Assembly: GCA_944391545.1 (NCBI GenBank)
Contig: CALXTZ010000004.1
Coordinates: 1-25,233, forward strand
Source: an uncultured Alphaproteobacteria bacterium
Lineage (GTDB): Bacteria; Pseudomonadota; Alphaproteobacteria; CAAHEQ01; UBA3637
DNA: 25,233 nucleotides
Direction: 5' to 3'
The position numbers and the translations under genes are program-made. Numbering within the stretch: the stretch's first letter is position 1; every line of letters begins with the position of its first letter. Under the pieces are notes generated by a model. The model saw nothing but the letters and a program-made list of their open reading frames with translations, was not told the origin of the DNA and searched no databases. Shown piece by piece: positions 16,056-23,530 of the stretch.

Positions 16056-16084
16056 AGTATAAAGTTCTCTTTTTCGTTTGTCAA
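16056..16084 (-). promoter_or_regulatory. Sigma-70-type promoter of the cdsA-lpx-smpB operon
   Basis: On the minus strand TTGACA (16079-16084), a 17-bp spacer and TATACT (16056-16061) match the housekeeping consensus at 11 of 12 positions. Transcription would start near 16049, giving a leader of about 27 nt before the cdsA ATG, with AAAGGA as ribosome binding site. Its strength fits an operon for essential envelope genes that has been cut off from the rpsB-uppS transcript. Confidence 0.85.
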
Positions 16085-16233
16085 AAACATTCTTTTTATT
16101 TCCGTTGTTAAAATAAAAAGATATTATTTTTGAATGTGTAAAAGAATAATAAAGGCATAAGCGGTTATGTTTGGTTGATTTATGCTTGATTTTAGGAAAG
16201 GAATCTTCTACCTTTGTTCCGAAGGCTGCGACA

Positions 16234-18045
16234 ATGATGACTTTAACATCCAAGAAAAAACGATTACTTTTAACAGCAATATTAACTGTTCTCTTAACGG
16301 TTTTGTTGGCTCCCGTTTACTCTGACAACAACATGTTTGCCAGCATCCTTGAATCAACCCATCAAAACAAAATCGCTCGGATCGATATTTTTAATGCCGG
16401 CAACAGAGATAATAAAATAGAAATTCTACCCCCCCCCCCCCATCTAAACGTGCAATATCCGGAGTGGTGCCGTTACCCAAACGGGCAGTGCAGTATGCTG
16501 GAAGCGAAAATATCCCGTGATTGGCGGACCTATACGCTTCAATTTAAAGTTATTCATGACGGGTTGATAACCATCGGGTTGCGAGGGCCTTACAAAGCTT
16601 CGGGACAAGCACGCTTTCCCGTCATTGTTGATTACAAAGACATGCGCATAAACGATCAGCCCCTCTTATCATCGATACAGAAAAATTGGCATGATGCGCC
16701 GTACAATTATTCATTTTCGGCTCGAGATGGGGATGTCATTACACTGTCTTTTCAAACCCGAAAGCATCATTTTCGCTTTTCTGATTTCCTTACTTTCTAT
16801 CATCTCAACGGTCATTTGTTGTTTTGCGTCGTTATTATTTCTTTTTTCATTTTTTATAAGGTGGTTCAATATATCTCCCGTTTTAAAATTATTGAAAGAA
16901 ACAGTCGGATTGATATCATTTTCCTTTGCTTTTTCTTTCTTCTTTTATTTATGCCGATGATGCGCATAAACGATGACGATTGGCTGGCTGCCGAAAACCG
17001 GAAAGCACATCCCTATGTTCCGCTTTTTACCAATCACCAATTTAATCAAGCCTACGGAACACAAGTCGAAAATTGGTTCAATGATCATTTCTTCGGCAGA
17101 ACGCAGCTGGTTCGTTTAAATGCCTTTATTCAAAAACTCAACCGCGTCATCTCCAATAAAGCGGCCGTTTTTGATACGCAAACGAATTGGTTATTTAATG
17201 ATTCTCAAATCAATCAACATGTCTTCCCGAATTACAATCCAGCTTTGTTAGCTTCAATAGAAAAGTTTCATGCATTCTTATCACAAAACGGGATTTCTTT
17301 TTATCTGTTCATTGTTCCGAGCAAAACAGATCTTTATGCAGACTTTGTTCCCGGATATAAAAATATTCCGAAAATCCAAAATGAAGCCCAGATTCGTTTT
17401 TTGGAAAAAAATGCTTCCTTTCCCGTTATTTTCCCGATTGAAGCGCTACGGCAGGCCGCGCGAAAAGATTATGTTTATTTCAAAACGGAACATCATTGGA
17501 CGGAATGGGGCGCTTTCATCGGATATCAAACCTTAATGGAACGCATTCGAAAAGACTTCCCCGGCGTGCATGAAGTCAAAGAAACAGATTATGTAACCTT
17601 TTATGACAAACGCGTTCGAGGCGATTGGGAACGACACTTCACACTCGGGCAAACCTTTCAGATGATGAATTTGCCTTATGATCCTCAAAAATTACTGGAT
17701 ACCGAATATAAATATTATACGCCGATTCATGAAATAACACCGACTGTTACAGATATTCCGTATTACAAAATTAAATCTTTCCGCAATCCGGATCCGAACG
17801 CTTCTGCGATAAAAGTTTTTTTAGCCGGAACGAGCATGAATGAAAATTTGTTGCAATTTTTACCTTACAGCTTTCGTCAGCTCACTTATTACCGGTTAAA
17901 CAACGTTCAAAATGTTTCGTATCAAGACGGTTTTAAAATCGCTTCAAAATACAAAAACGATATTTTAAAGATGGATCCGGATATTTTCATTTTATCCATT
18001 AATTCCGAAAATATACCGGAACTGCTCAATTTAATGAGAGATTAA
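16234..18045 (+). CDS. AlgJ/AlgX-like polysaccharide O-acetylation protein with C13 tract
   Basis: Predicted partner of the MBOAT protein encoded next: AlgJ-type proteins act at the periplasmic side in O-acetylation of exopolysaccharides. ATG at 16234 (GAAGG eight bases upstream) gives 603 residues: a first membrane segment (about 7-27), a beta-rich region (about 35-185), two further membrane segments (about 194-213 and 226-243), then a large SGNH/DHHW-type domain. The catalytic-looking motifs are TEHHW (His-420/421 region, in place of TD.HW) and AGTSM with Ser-534. A C13 homopolymer at codons 66-70 encodes PPPP plus the first base of His; a change of one C destroys the frame. The stop lies 3 bp before the AlgI-like ATG. 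The internal membrane segments and beta-rich insertion are unlike simple AlgJ, so the exact activity is inferred. Confidence 0.82.
   Translation: MMTLTSKKKRLLLTAILTVLLTVLLAPVYSDNNMFASILESTHQNKIARIDIFNAGNRDNKIEILPPPPHLNVQYPEWCRYPNGQCSMLEAKISRDWRTYTLQFKVIHDGLITIGLRGPYKASGQARFPVIVDYKDMRINDQPLLSSIQKNWHDAPYNYSFSARDGDVITLSFQTRKHHFRFSDFLTFYHLNGHLLFCVVIISFFIFYKVVQYISRFKIIERNSRIDIIFLCFFFLLLFMPMMRINDDDWLAAENRKAHPYVPLFTNHQFNQAYGTQVENWFNDHFFGRTQLVRLNAFIQKLNRVISNKAAVFDTQTNWLFNDSQINQHVFPNYNPALLASIEKFHAFLSQNGISFYLFIVPSKTDLYADFVPGYKNIPKIQNEAQIRFLEKNASFPVIFPIEALRQAARKDYVYFKTEHHWTEWGAFIGYQTLMERIRKDFPGVHEVKETDYVTFYDKRVRGDWERHFTLGQTFQMMNLPYDPQKLLDTEYKYYTPIHEITPTVTDIPYYKIKSFRNPDPNASAIKVFLAGTSMNENLLQFLPYSFRQLTYYRLNNVQNVSYQDGFKIASKYKNDILKMDPDIFILSINSENIPELLNLMRD
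16429..16441 (+). repeat. C13 homopolymer inside the AlgJ-like gene (candidate contingency tract)
   Basis: Thirteen consecutive C in the coding strand. With 12 C the frame reads Ile then TAA directly after the proline codons. With 14 C it reads to a TGA about 26 codons after the tract. The observed length is the in-frame one. Tracts of this kind mutate by slipped-strand mispairing and cause phase variation in Neisseria, Campylobacter and others; assembly or sequencing error in the length is also possible. Confidence 0.9.
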
Positions 18046-18048
18046 ACC

Positions 18049-19446
18049 ATGTTGTTTTCTTCAATGACTTTCATTTTCCTGTTTATGCCGATTGTCTGCG
18101 TCGTTTATTTATTGGCAAAAAAAAGTCTGCAAAACATGCTTTTATTGATAGCCAGCCTTCTTTTCTATGCATGGGGCGGACCGAATTATTTGGCGATTAT
18201 GTTGTTAAACATATTAATCAACTATACAGGTGCTCTATACATTGATCGATCCGTTTCCCATAAAAAGACCTTTTTAACGTTAACCGTTGTGGTTAATCTG
18301 GGTATTTTAATTTACTTTAAATATTGCAGCTTTCTCATCGATAACATCAATGGCTTATTGTCTTATGATCTTCCTCTGTTAGAGGTCATTATGCCCATCG
18401 GCATCTCTTTTTATACATTCCAAGCCATGAGTTACGTCATTGATGTGTATCGTGGTGAAGTGAAAGCACAGCGGAATATTTATAAACTCGCCCTTTATAT
18501 CAGCTTGTTTCCCCAACTCGTTGCCGGACCGATTGTCAAATACCATGACGTTAATCATCAAATTGACAACCGAACAGTTAACTTTCGCAAAGTTACCTAT
18601 GGTGTCAAACGATTCATCATCGGATTATCTAAAAAAATATTACTAGCGAATACACTGGGTGCCGTTGCCGATAAAATTTTTTCCCAACCGGTCGAGCAAT
18701 TTGACAGCGCGACAGCCTGGATTGGTGCGGTTGCCTATGCATTGCAATTATTCTATGATTTTTCGGGCTATTCGGACATGGCTATCGGACTTGGGTATAT
18801 CTTCGGCTTCAAGTTTTTAGAAAACTTTAATTACCCGTACATTTCCAGATCTATTACCGAATTTTGGCGGCGGTGGCATATTTCTTTGTCAACTTGGTTC
18901 AAAGAATACTTGTACATCCCGCTCGGCGGCAATCGCATTTCACCTGTCCGTACATATGTGAATTTGTTTATCGTCTTTTTAGCAACAGGCATCTGGCACG
19001 GAGCCAGCTGGAATTTCGTCGTTTGGGGATTGTGGAACGGTTTGTTTATTATTATGGAACGCATCACAAACTGGCACAAAAAAGACGGCCCGATCATCCG
19101 GTTCATCCAACACGGTTATACCATTTTTATCTTTTTAATCGGATGGGTAATGTTCCGCGCAACAAATATGACTTATGCTTGGGATTATTTGAAAAACATG
19201 TTCGGCTTTATTTCAAAGCATACCCTTTCCCATGATTTCATTTATTATGTTGACCACATAGAACTCCTTGCTTTTGGCGTTGCTGTTTTATGTTCAATGC
19301 CTCTCTTCACAAAGATGTTAACACTATCGGACAAACACGTTATTCTAAAAAGCCTGATCAATGCCTGGCTGATTGTGCTGTTTATCTTGTCGACGGCTTT
19401 GATTGCTTCATCGACTTACAACCCGTTTATTTACTTCAGATTTTAA
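18049..19446 (+). CDS. MBOAT family O-acyltransferase (AlgI-like)
   Basis: Membrane-bound O-acyltransferase of the AlgI/DltB/PatA group, which passes an acetyl group across the inner membrane for transfer to a polysaccharide. The 465 residues form about ten or more membrane segments. Hallmarks are the N-terminal FLFMPIVCVVYLLAKKS..N..LLIASLLFYAWGGP, YFKYCSF, VMPIGISFYTFQAMSYVIDVYRGE, FPQLVAGPIVKY, FYDFSGYSDMAIGLGYIFGF, FWRRWHISLSTWFKEYLYIPLGGNR and WHGASWNFVVWG with the invariant His-317. It has a poor ribosome binding site and starts 3 bp after the AlgJ-like stop, so translation is probably coupled. The polymer acetylated is not identifiable; no alginate genes are present. Confidence 0.93.
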   Translation: MLFSSMTFIFLFMPIVCVVYLLAKKSLQNMLLLIASLLFYAWGGPNYLAIMLLNILINYTGALYIDRSVSHKKTFLTLTVVVNLGILIYFKYCSFLIDNINGLLSYDLPLLEVIMPIGISFYTFQAMSYVIDVYRGEVKAQRNIYKLALYISLFPQLVAGPIVKYHDVNHQIDNRTVNFRKVTYGVKRFIIGLSKKILLANTLGAVADKIFSQPVEQFDSATAWIGAVAYALQLFYDFSGYSDMAIGLGYIFGFKFLENFNYPYISRSITEFWRRWHISLSTWFKEYLYIPLGGNRISPVRTYVNLFIVFLATGIWHGASWNFVVWGLWNGLFIIMERITNWHKKDGPIIRFIQHGYTIFIFLIGWVMFRATNMTYAWDYLKNMFGFISKHTLSHDFIYYVDHIELLAFGVAVLCSMPLFTKMLTLSDKHVILKSLINAWLIVLFILSTALIASSTYNPFIYFRF

Positions 19447-19468
19447 AAGGAGCCCGAAAGCTCCTTTT
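19445..19468. terminator. Bidirectional terminator between the AlgI-like gene and uppS
   Basis: AAAAGGAGC, loop CCGAAA and GCTCCTTTT form a 9-bp perfect stem, with A/T tails on both sides. It overlaps the stop codons of both convergent genes and can end transcripts from either direction, making the minus-strand rpsB-uppS transcript stop before cdsA. Confidence 0.88.
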
Positions 19469-20171
19469 ATTTTACTTTTCCGAACCGGCGGTCACGCGCA
19501 CGGTAAGCTTCAATGGCTTTATCCAACTCTTCTTCCGTAAAGTCAGGCCAGTAAACCGGCGAAAAATACATTTCCGTATAAGCCAGTTGCCATAACAAAA
19601 AGTTGCTGATGCGTTGTTCACCGCTCGTCCGAATCATTAAATCCGGATCCGGAATGCCGGCCGTATCCAACGCCGCTTCAATCACTTCAGCCGTCACGTC
19701 AGCCGGATTGAATTGCCCGGCCTTGACCTGTTCAGCCAACCGTTTCACAGCGCGCGTCAACTCATCCCGACCGCTGTAACTCAATGCCAAAATCAAATGA
19801 TATTGATCATGCGAACGCGTTGATTGTTCCAACTTGTTCATCTGGGTCTGAATATCCTGCGGGAATCGATTCCGATCGCCGATAAAATGAATACGAACGG
19901 ATTGTTTTTCCAATTCCGATAAATCTTTCTTCAAATACTGGCGAAACAAATCCATTAATGTATTGACTTCATCCGCCGGCCGCTTCCAATTTTCGGTTGA
20001 AAACGCGTACAAAGTCACATAGCGGATGCCGCGTTTATGCGCAGCTTCTAAAATTCGCGTAACGGTTTGAGCCCCTTGACGATGACCCTCCGTTCTCGGC
20101 AATCCTTTAGCCGTCGCCCACCGGCCGTTGCCGTCCATAATAATGGCGATGTGTTGGGGTGTTGATGTCAT
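19467..20171 (-). CDS. uppS: Undecaprenyl diphosphate synthase
   Basis: UppS condenses isopentenyl diphosphate with farnesyl diphosphate to give the C55 lipid carrier for peptidoglycan and surface glycans. The 234-residue product has HIAIIMDGNGRWA with catalytic Asp-13, RTEGHRQGAQTV, YAFSTENWKRP and the C-terminal LMIRTSGEQRISNFLLWQLAYTE...WPDF. It starts one base after the frr stop, with AGG-rich sequence inside the frr end. The gene is last in the rpsB run. Confidence 0.97.
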   Translation of the reverse strand: MTSTPQHIAIIMDGNGRWATAKGLPRTEGHRQGAQTVTRILEAAHKRGIRYVTLYAFSTENWKRPADEVNTLMDLFRQYLKKDLSELEKQSVRIHFIGDRNRFPQDIQTQMNKLEQSTRSHDQYHLILALSYSGRDELTRAVKRLAEQVKAGQFNPADVTAEVIEAALDTAGIPDPDLMIRTSGEQRISNFLLWQLAYTEMYFSPVYWPDFTEEELDKAIEAYRARDRRFGKVK

Positions 20172-20172
20172 C

Positions 20173-20733
20173 CTAGACCTGTTTGATTTCCACTTCTTTT
20201 GCTTTTAACAAGGAATCCATTTCTTCAATCGCGGCATCCGTCATTTTTTGGATTTCGTCTTCGTACCGTTTTTGATCGTCTTCCGAAATCTCACCGTCAT
20301 TTTTCATCTTTTTGACTTTATCCAAAATGTCTCGGCGAATATTGCGCACCGCAACCCGGCTTTCTTCCGTATACTTACCGGCAACTTTAGCCAATTCCAC
20401 ACGGCGTTCTTCTGACAAAGGCGGCAACGGAATTCGGATTTGAACCCCGTCATTCATCGGGTTTAATCCCAGGTTTGCTTCCATAATGCCTTTTTCGACA
20501 TGTTTTAACAGATTTTTATCCCAAACAGACACAGACAACATCCGCGCTTCCGGCACACTGACCGTTCCGACCTGATTCAGCGGAACCATCGCACCGTATG
20601 CATTGACCATGACACTGTCCAAAAGCCCCGTGGAAGCCCGTCCGGTCCGAAGGCCTGCAAATTCTTTTTTCAAAGCTTCAATCGATTTGCCGACACGTGC
20701 CTGCATGTCTTGTTTTAATTCATTAAAATTCAT
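20173..20733 (-). CDS. frr: Ribosome recycling factor
   Basis: RRF, with EF-G, splits post-termination ribosomes. The 186 residues give the expected three-helix bundle, with GLRTGRASTGLLDSVMVNAYGA..PLNQVGTVSVPEARMLSVSVWD and the C-terminal SEERRVELAK...EESRVAVRNIRRD...KK.K.DGEISEDD. GAGAGG precedes the ATG. Order pyrH-frr-uppS is conserved. Confidence 0.98.
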   Translation of the reverse strand: MNFNELKQDMQARVGKSIEALKKEFAGLRTGRASTGLLDSVMVNAYGAMVPLNQVGTVSVPEARMLSVSVWDKNLLKHVEKGIMEANLGLNPMNDGVQIRIPLPPLSEERRVELAKVAGKYTEESRVAVRNIRRDILDKVKKMKNDGEISEDDQKRYEDEIQKMTDAAIEEMDSLLKAKEVEIKQV

Positions 20734-20755
20734 AAATACCTCTCAATTCGCCTTT

Positions 20756-21472
20756 TTACTTTTTCATAACTGTATACACACCTTTTCCGAAAATGACATC
20801 TTTAAAAGCACCGGGACGGCTTTGATTAAAAACAATCACCGGTAAATCCGCATTTGCGGCCATCGATACGGCCGTCGCATCCATCACTTTTAATTTTCGG
20901 TTCAAAACATCATCATATGAAACAACATCATACCGCCTGGCATTCGGATTAGTTCTGGGATCCGAATCATAAATGCCGTCGACCTGGGTTGATTTCAGAC
21001 ACACGTCGCATTCCATTTCGGTCGCCCGCAATACCGCACAGGTATCGGTCGTAAAATAAGGATTTCCTGTTCCGGCCGCAAAAATCACAATTCGATTTTT
21101 TTCCAAATGATGTAAAGCCCGCCGACGAATATACGGTTCAGCCACCGCCGTAATCGGCAACGCTGATTGAACGCGCGTATCAACGCCCGTCTTTTCCAAA
21201 GCTTCCTGCAACGCCATTGCATTCATAACCGTCGCCAGCATTCCGATATAATCTGCCGTTGCTCGGTTCATGCCGTTGGATGCACCTGCCACACCGCGGA
21301 AAATATTGCCGCCGCCCACGACCAGACACAGTTGAACCCCGCAATCATGCACGCTTTTAATTTCTTGAGCCAACCGATTCAACACCGGCGGGTCGATGGC
21401 ATTTTTTTCACCCATCAGCCCTTCTCCCGAAATTTTCAACAACACACGCCGATAGCGGGGTTCTTCCGTCAT
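20756..21472 (-). CDS. pyrH: Uridylate kinase
   Basis: PyrH phosphorylates UMP to UDP in the cytoplasm. The 238-residue amino-acid-kinase-fold protein has [57 protein letters not shown] and the ATP-site region [35 protein letters not shown] stands seven bases before the ATG. Confidence 0.98.
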   Translation of the reverse strand: MTEEPRYRRVLLKISGEGLMGEKNAIDPPVLNRLAQEIKSVHDCGVQLCLVVGGGNIFRGVAGASNGMNRATADYIGMLATVMNAMALQEALEKTGVDTRVQSALPITAVAEPYIRRRALHHLEKNRIVIFAAGTGNPYFTTDTCAVLRATEMECDVCLKSTQVDGIYDSDPRTNPNARRYDVVSYDDVLNRKLKVMDATAVSMAANADLPVIVFNQSRPGAFKDVIFGKGVYTVMKK

Positions 21473-21496
21473 TTTATTTCTCCTTATAAAAGAAGA

Positions 21497-22414
21497 CTAT
21501 TTATTAAGCTGCGCATTCACCTCTGCCGCAAAGTCTTCTTGTTTCTTTTCGATGCCTTCGCCCAAAGCAAACCGGACATAGCCTTTTAATTCAACAGGCG
21601 TTCCCAATTCTTTAGACGCATCGGCAATCACATCTTTTACTTTTTTATCCGGATCCATGATGTACGCTTGTTCCAACAACACGACTTCTTCATAGAACTT
21701 ACGGATACGGCCTTCGATCATTTTTTCAATGATGTTTTCCGGCTTGCCGGACTGTCTGGCCTGTTCCGAATAAATGGATTTTTCATGTTCAACAGCCGCT
21801 TTATCCATGCTATCAATATCCAAAGCCTGCGGTGCCGCAGCAGCGATGTGCATCGCAACTTGTTTGGCAACTTCTTGCAATTTAGCCGGATCAGCAGCGG
21901 ATTCCAAAGCCACCAATACCCCGATTTTACCTAAATTCGGTGCAGCCATATTGTGGATGTACGAAGCCACCACACCGTTTTCGACAGACAAAGCCGCCGT
22001 CCGACGTAAAGACATATTTTCCCCGATTTTGGCAATCAAGTCCGTCAGGTTTTCGGCAATGGATTTACCGTTTAATTGAGCCGCTTTCACAGCTTCCAAA
22101 TCGCCGTTTTCCAAAGCCGCTTCCACCATGTTCAACGCCATTTTTTGGAATTCATCATTTTTGGCCACAAAGTCCGTTTCGGAATTGAGTTCAATGATAG
22201 CTCCTTTTTTGCCCGTAGATTTAACGCCGACTAATCCTTGAGAGGCCACACGGCTGGCTTTTTTCGCGGCAACGGAAAGACCTTTTTTACGCAAATAATC
22301 AATAGCCCCTTCCAAATCACCGTTGGATTCCGTTAACGCCTTTTTGCATTCCATCATGCCGGCGCCGGTTTTTTCACGAAGTTCTTTTACAAGAGCTGCT
22401 GTAATTTCTGCCAT
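21497..22414 (-). CDS. tsf: Elongation factor Ts
   Basis: EF-Ts exchanges GDP on EF-Tu. The 305 residues include the N-terminal UBA-like domain ([38 protein letters not shown]) and the EF-Tu-contacting motif [13 protein letters not shown], followed by the dimerisation core. The length is normal. AAGGAAAAAG lies before the ATG. An attenuator-like hairpin separates it from rpsB. Confidence 0.98.
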   Translation of the reverse strand: MAEITAALVKELREKTGAGMMECKKALTESNGDLEGAIDYLRKKGLSVAAKKASRVASQGLVGVKSTGKKGAIIELNSETDFVAKNDEFQKMALNMVEAALENGDLEAVKAAQLNGKSIAENLTDLIAKIGENMSLRRTAALSVENGVVASYIHNMAAPNLGKIGVLVALESAADPAKLQEVAKQVAMHIAAAAPQALDIDSMDKAAVEHEKSIYSEQARQSGKPENIIEKMIEGRIRKFYEEVVLLEQAYIMDPDKKVKDVIADASKELGTPVELKGYVRFALGEGIEKKQEDFAAEVNAQLNK

Positions 22415-22439
22415 TTTCTTTTTCCTTTTCTTCTTTTTT

Positions 22440-22469
22440 AAAAAGGGCAGCGACTTTGTGCCGCCGCCC
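22440..22469 (-). terminator. Attenuator-like hairpin between rpsB and tsf
   Basis: On the minus strand GGGCGGCG, a 9-nt loop and CGCTGCCC pair over 8 bp with one G-T, followed by T5. It has the form of an intrinsic terminator inside the operon. Partial termination here would make more S2 than EF-Ts; a comparable partial terminator is known in E. coli. Confidence 0.65.
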
Positions 22470-22501
22470 TCGCCTGTTCATTTAACGCAAAATACGTATT
22501 C

Positions 22502-23290
22502 TTATTCAGCGGGTTGTTCCGAAACGGCAACTTCCTCTGTAACAACCGCTTCAACCGGAGCTTCTTCAGCCGCACCGACATCAACGCCGGCCGCAGCCAA
22601 TTCCGCTTGGATACCGTCCAAAACGGCACCGGACACCAAATCACAATACAACTGAATGGCGCGAATTGCATCATCATTGCCCGGAACAACGTAATCAATG
22701 TTATCCGGATTGGAATTGCTGTCGCAAATCGCAATGACAGGGATATTCAACCGGTTTGCTTCTTTAATCGCCAATTGTTCTTTTAACGTATCAATGACGA
22801 AAATAATGTCCGGACGGCCGTTCATATTTTGGATACCGCCCAAAGACGCAAACAATTTTTCCCGTTCACGTGCCAAGTTTAACCGTTCTTTTTTGGTTAA
22901 TCCTTCCAATTCACCTTTTTCAGCTTTTGCATCAATTTCTTTTAATCTTTTGATAGAACCTGAAACGGTTTTCCAGTTCGTGAGCATACCGCCCAACCAA
23001 CGATGGTTCACATAAAAAGCACCACACCGATTCGCCGCTTCCATTACGATCGGAGACGCTTGGTTTTTCGTTCCGACGAACAAAACTTTTCCGCCTTTGG
23101 CAGCCACTTCACGAACCGCTTCCAATGCTCTGTTCAACGCCGGAACCGTTTGTGTTAAGTCCAAAATGTGAACGCCGTCGCGAACGCCATAGATATAGGG
23201 ACCCATTTTCGGATTCCAACGACGCGTATGGTGGCCGTAATGCACACCTGCTTCAATTAATTGACGCATTGTAAATGTAGGAACTGACAT
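22502..23290 (-). CDS. rpsB: 30S ribosomal protein S2
   Basis: S2 is a late-assembling protein of the small subunit. ATG at 23290, with AAAGGA upstream, gives 262 residues beginning [20 protein letters not shown]. Conserved blocks are [39 protein letters not shown] and [37 protein letters not shown]. The C-terminus has an acidic, Ala/Glu/Val-rich extension common in alphaproteobacterial S2. An in-frame upstream extension to 23368 falls within the leader and is not expected to be translated. Confidence 0.98.
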   Translation of the reverse strand: MSVPTFTMRQLIEAGVHYGHHTRRWNPKMGPYIYGVRDGVHILDLTQTVPALNRALEAVREVAAKGGKVLFVGTKNQASPIVMEAANRCGAFYVNHRWLGGMLTNWKTVSGSIKRLKEIDAKAEKGELEGLTKKERLNLAREREKLFASLGGIQNMNGRPDIIFVIDTLKEQLAIKEANRLNIPVIAICDSNSNPDNIDYVVPGNDDAIRAIQLYCDLVSGAVLDGIQAELAAAGVDVGAAEEAPVEAVVTEEVAVSEQPAE

Positions 23291-23408
23291 TATAAAAATC
23301 CTTTCTTTTCCAGTTATTCCTCCGCAGAACATAGAAATCTGAAACCGATCAGACACCGGAGCGCACAAGTCAAACTTTGACCCAGCGAAATTCTGCGTGC
23401 GTTATGCA
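23291..23408 (-). promoter_or_regulatory. Structured 5' leader of rpsB, possible S2 autoregulatory site
   Basis: About 118 nt of leader separate the expected start of transcription from the rpsB ATG. By eye it can form a nested structure: CTCCG (23361-23357) with CGGAG (23324-23320) enclosing TCTGA/TCAGA (23353-23349 with 23342-23338), plus a separate palindrome GTCAAA/TTTGAC (23369-23381). Ribosomal protein S2 represses its own mRNA through a leader structure in other bacteria; the same role here is inferred only. Confidence 0.45.
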
Positions 23409-23414
23409 GGGTTC

Positions 23415-23443
23415 TTTATACATGATTCGCTTTTCTTTTGCAA
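23415..23443 (-). promoter_or_regulatory. Sigma-70-type promoter of the rpsB-tsf-pyrH-frr-uppS operon
   Basis: On the minus strand TTGCAA (23438-23443), a 17-bp spacer and TATAAA (23415-23420) give a good housekeeping-type match. It lies between the terminator of the lectin-like prepilin gene and rpsB, exactly where a promoter is needed. Confidence 0.75.
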
Positions 23444-23472
23444 GCATTTTATTTAATTTCAACATCTTCCTT

Positions 23473-23502
23473 AAAAAGGGGCTTTGATGAAAAGCCCCTT
23501 TT
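23473..23502 (-). terminator. Terminator of the lectin-like prepilin gene
   Basis: AAAAGGGGCTTT, a 5-nt loop and AAAGCCCCTTTT form a 12-bp perfect stem with a T-run on the minus strand. It starts 28 bases after the stop at 23531 and before the rpsB promoter. Confidence 0.9.
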
Positions 23503-23530
23503 CGCTTATCCGAATTCTTCTGTGCTGACT

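Noticed and set aside
16171..16233. TTG start at 16171 for the AlgJ-like protein
   Set aside because: It would put 21 unrelated residues before the basic-hydrophobic anchor, and the ATG at 16234 has a well-placed GAAGG.
16085..16233. Promoter for the acetylation cassette
   Set aside because: The region is A+T-rich with several TATTAT- and TAATAA-like elements, but none has a properly spaced -35, so no single promoter could be called.
23291..23368. N-terminal extension of ribosomal protein S2
   Set aside because: The in-frame extension lies in the leader, lacks a good ribosome binding site and precedes the universally conserved start of S2.
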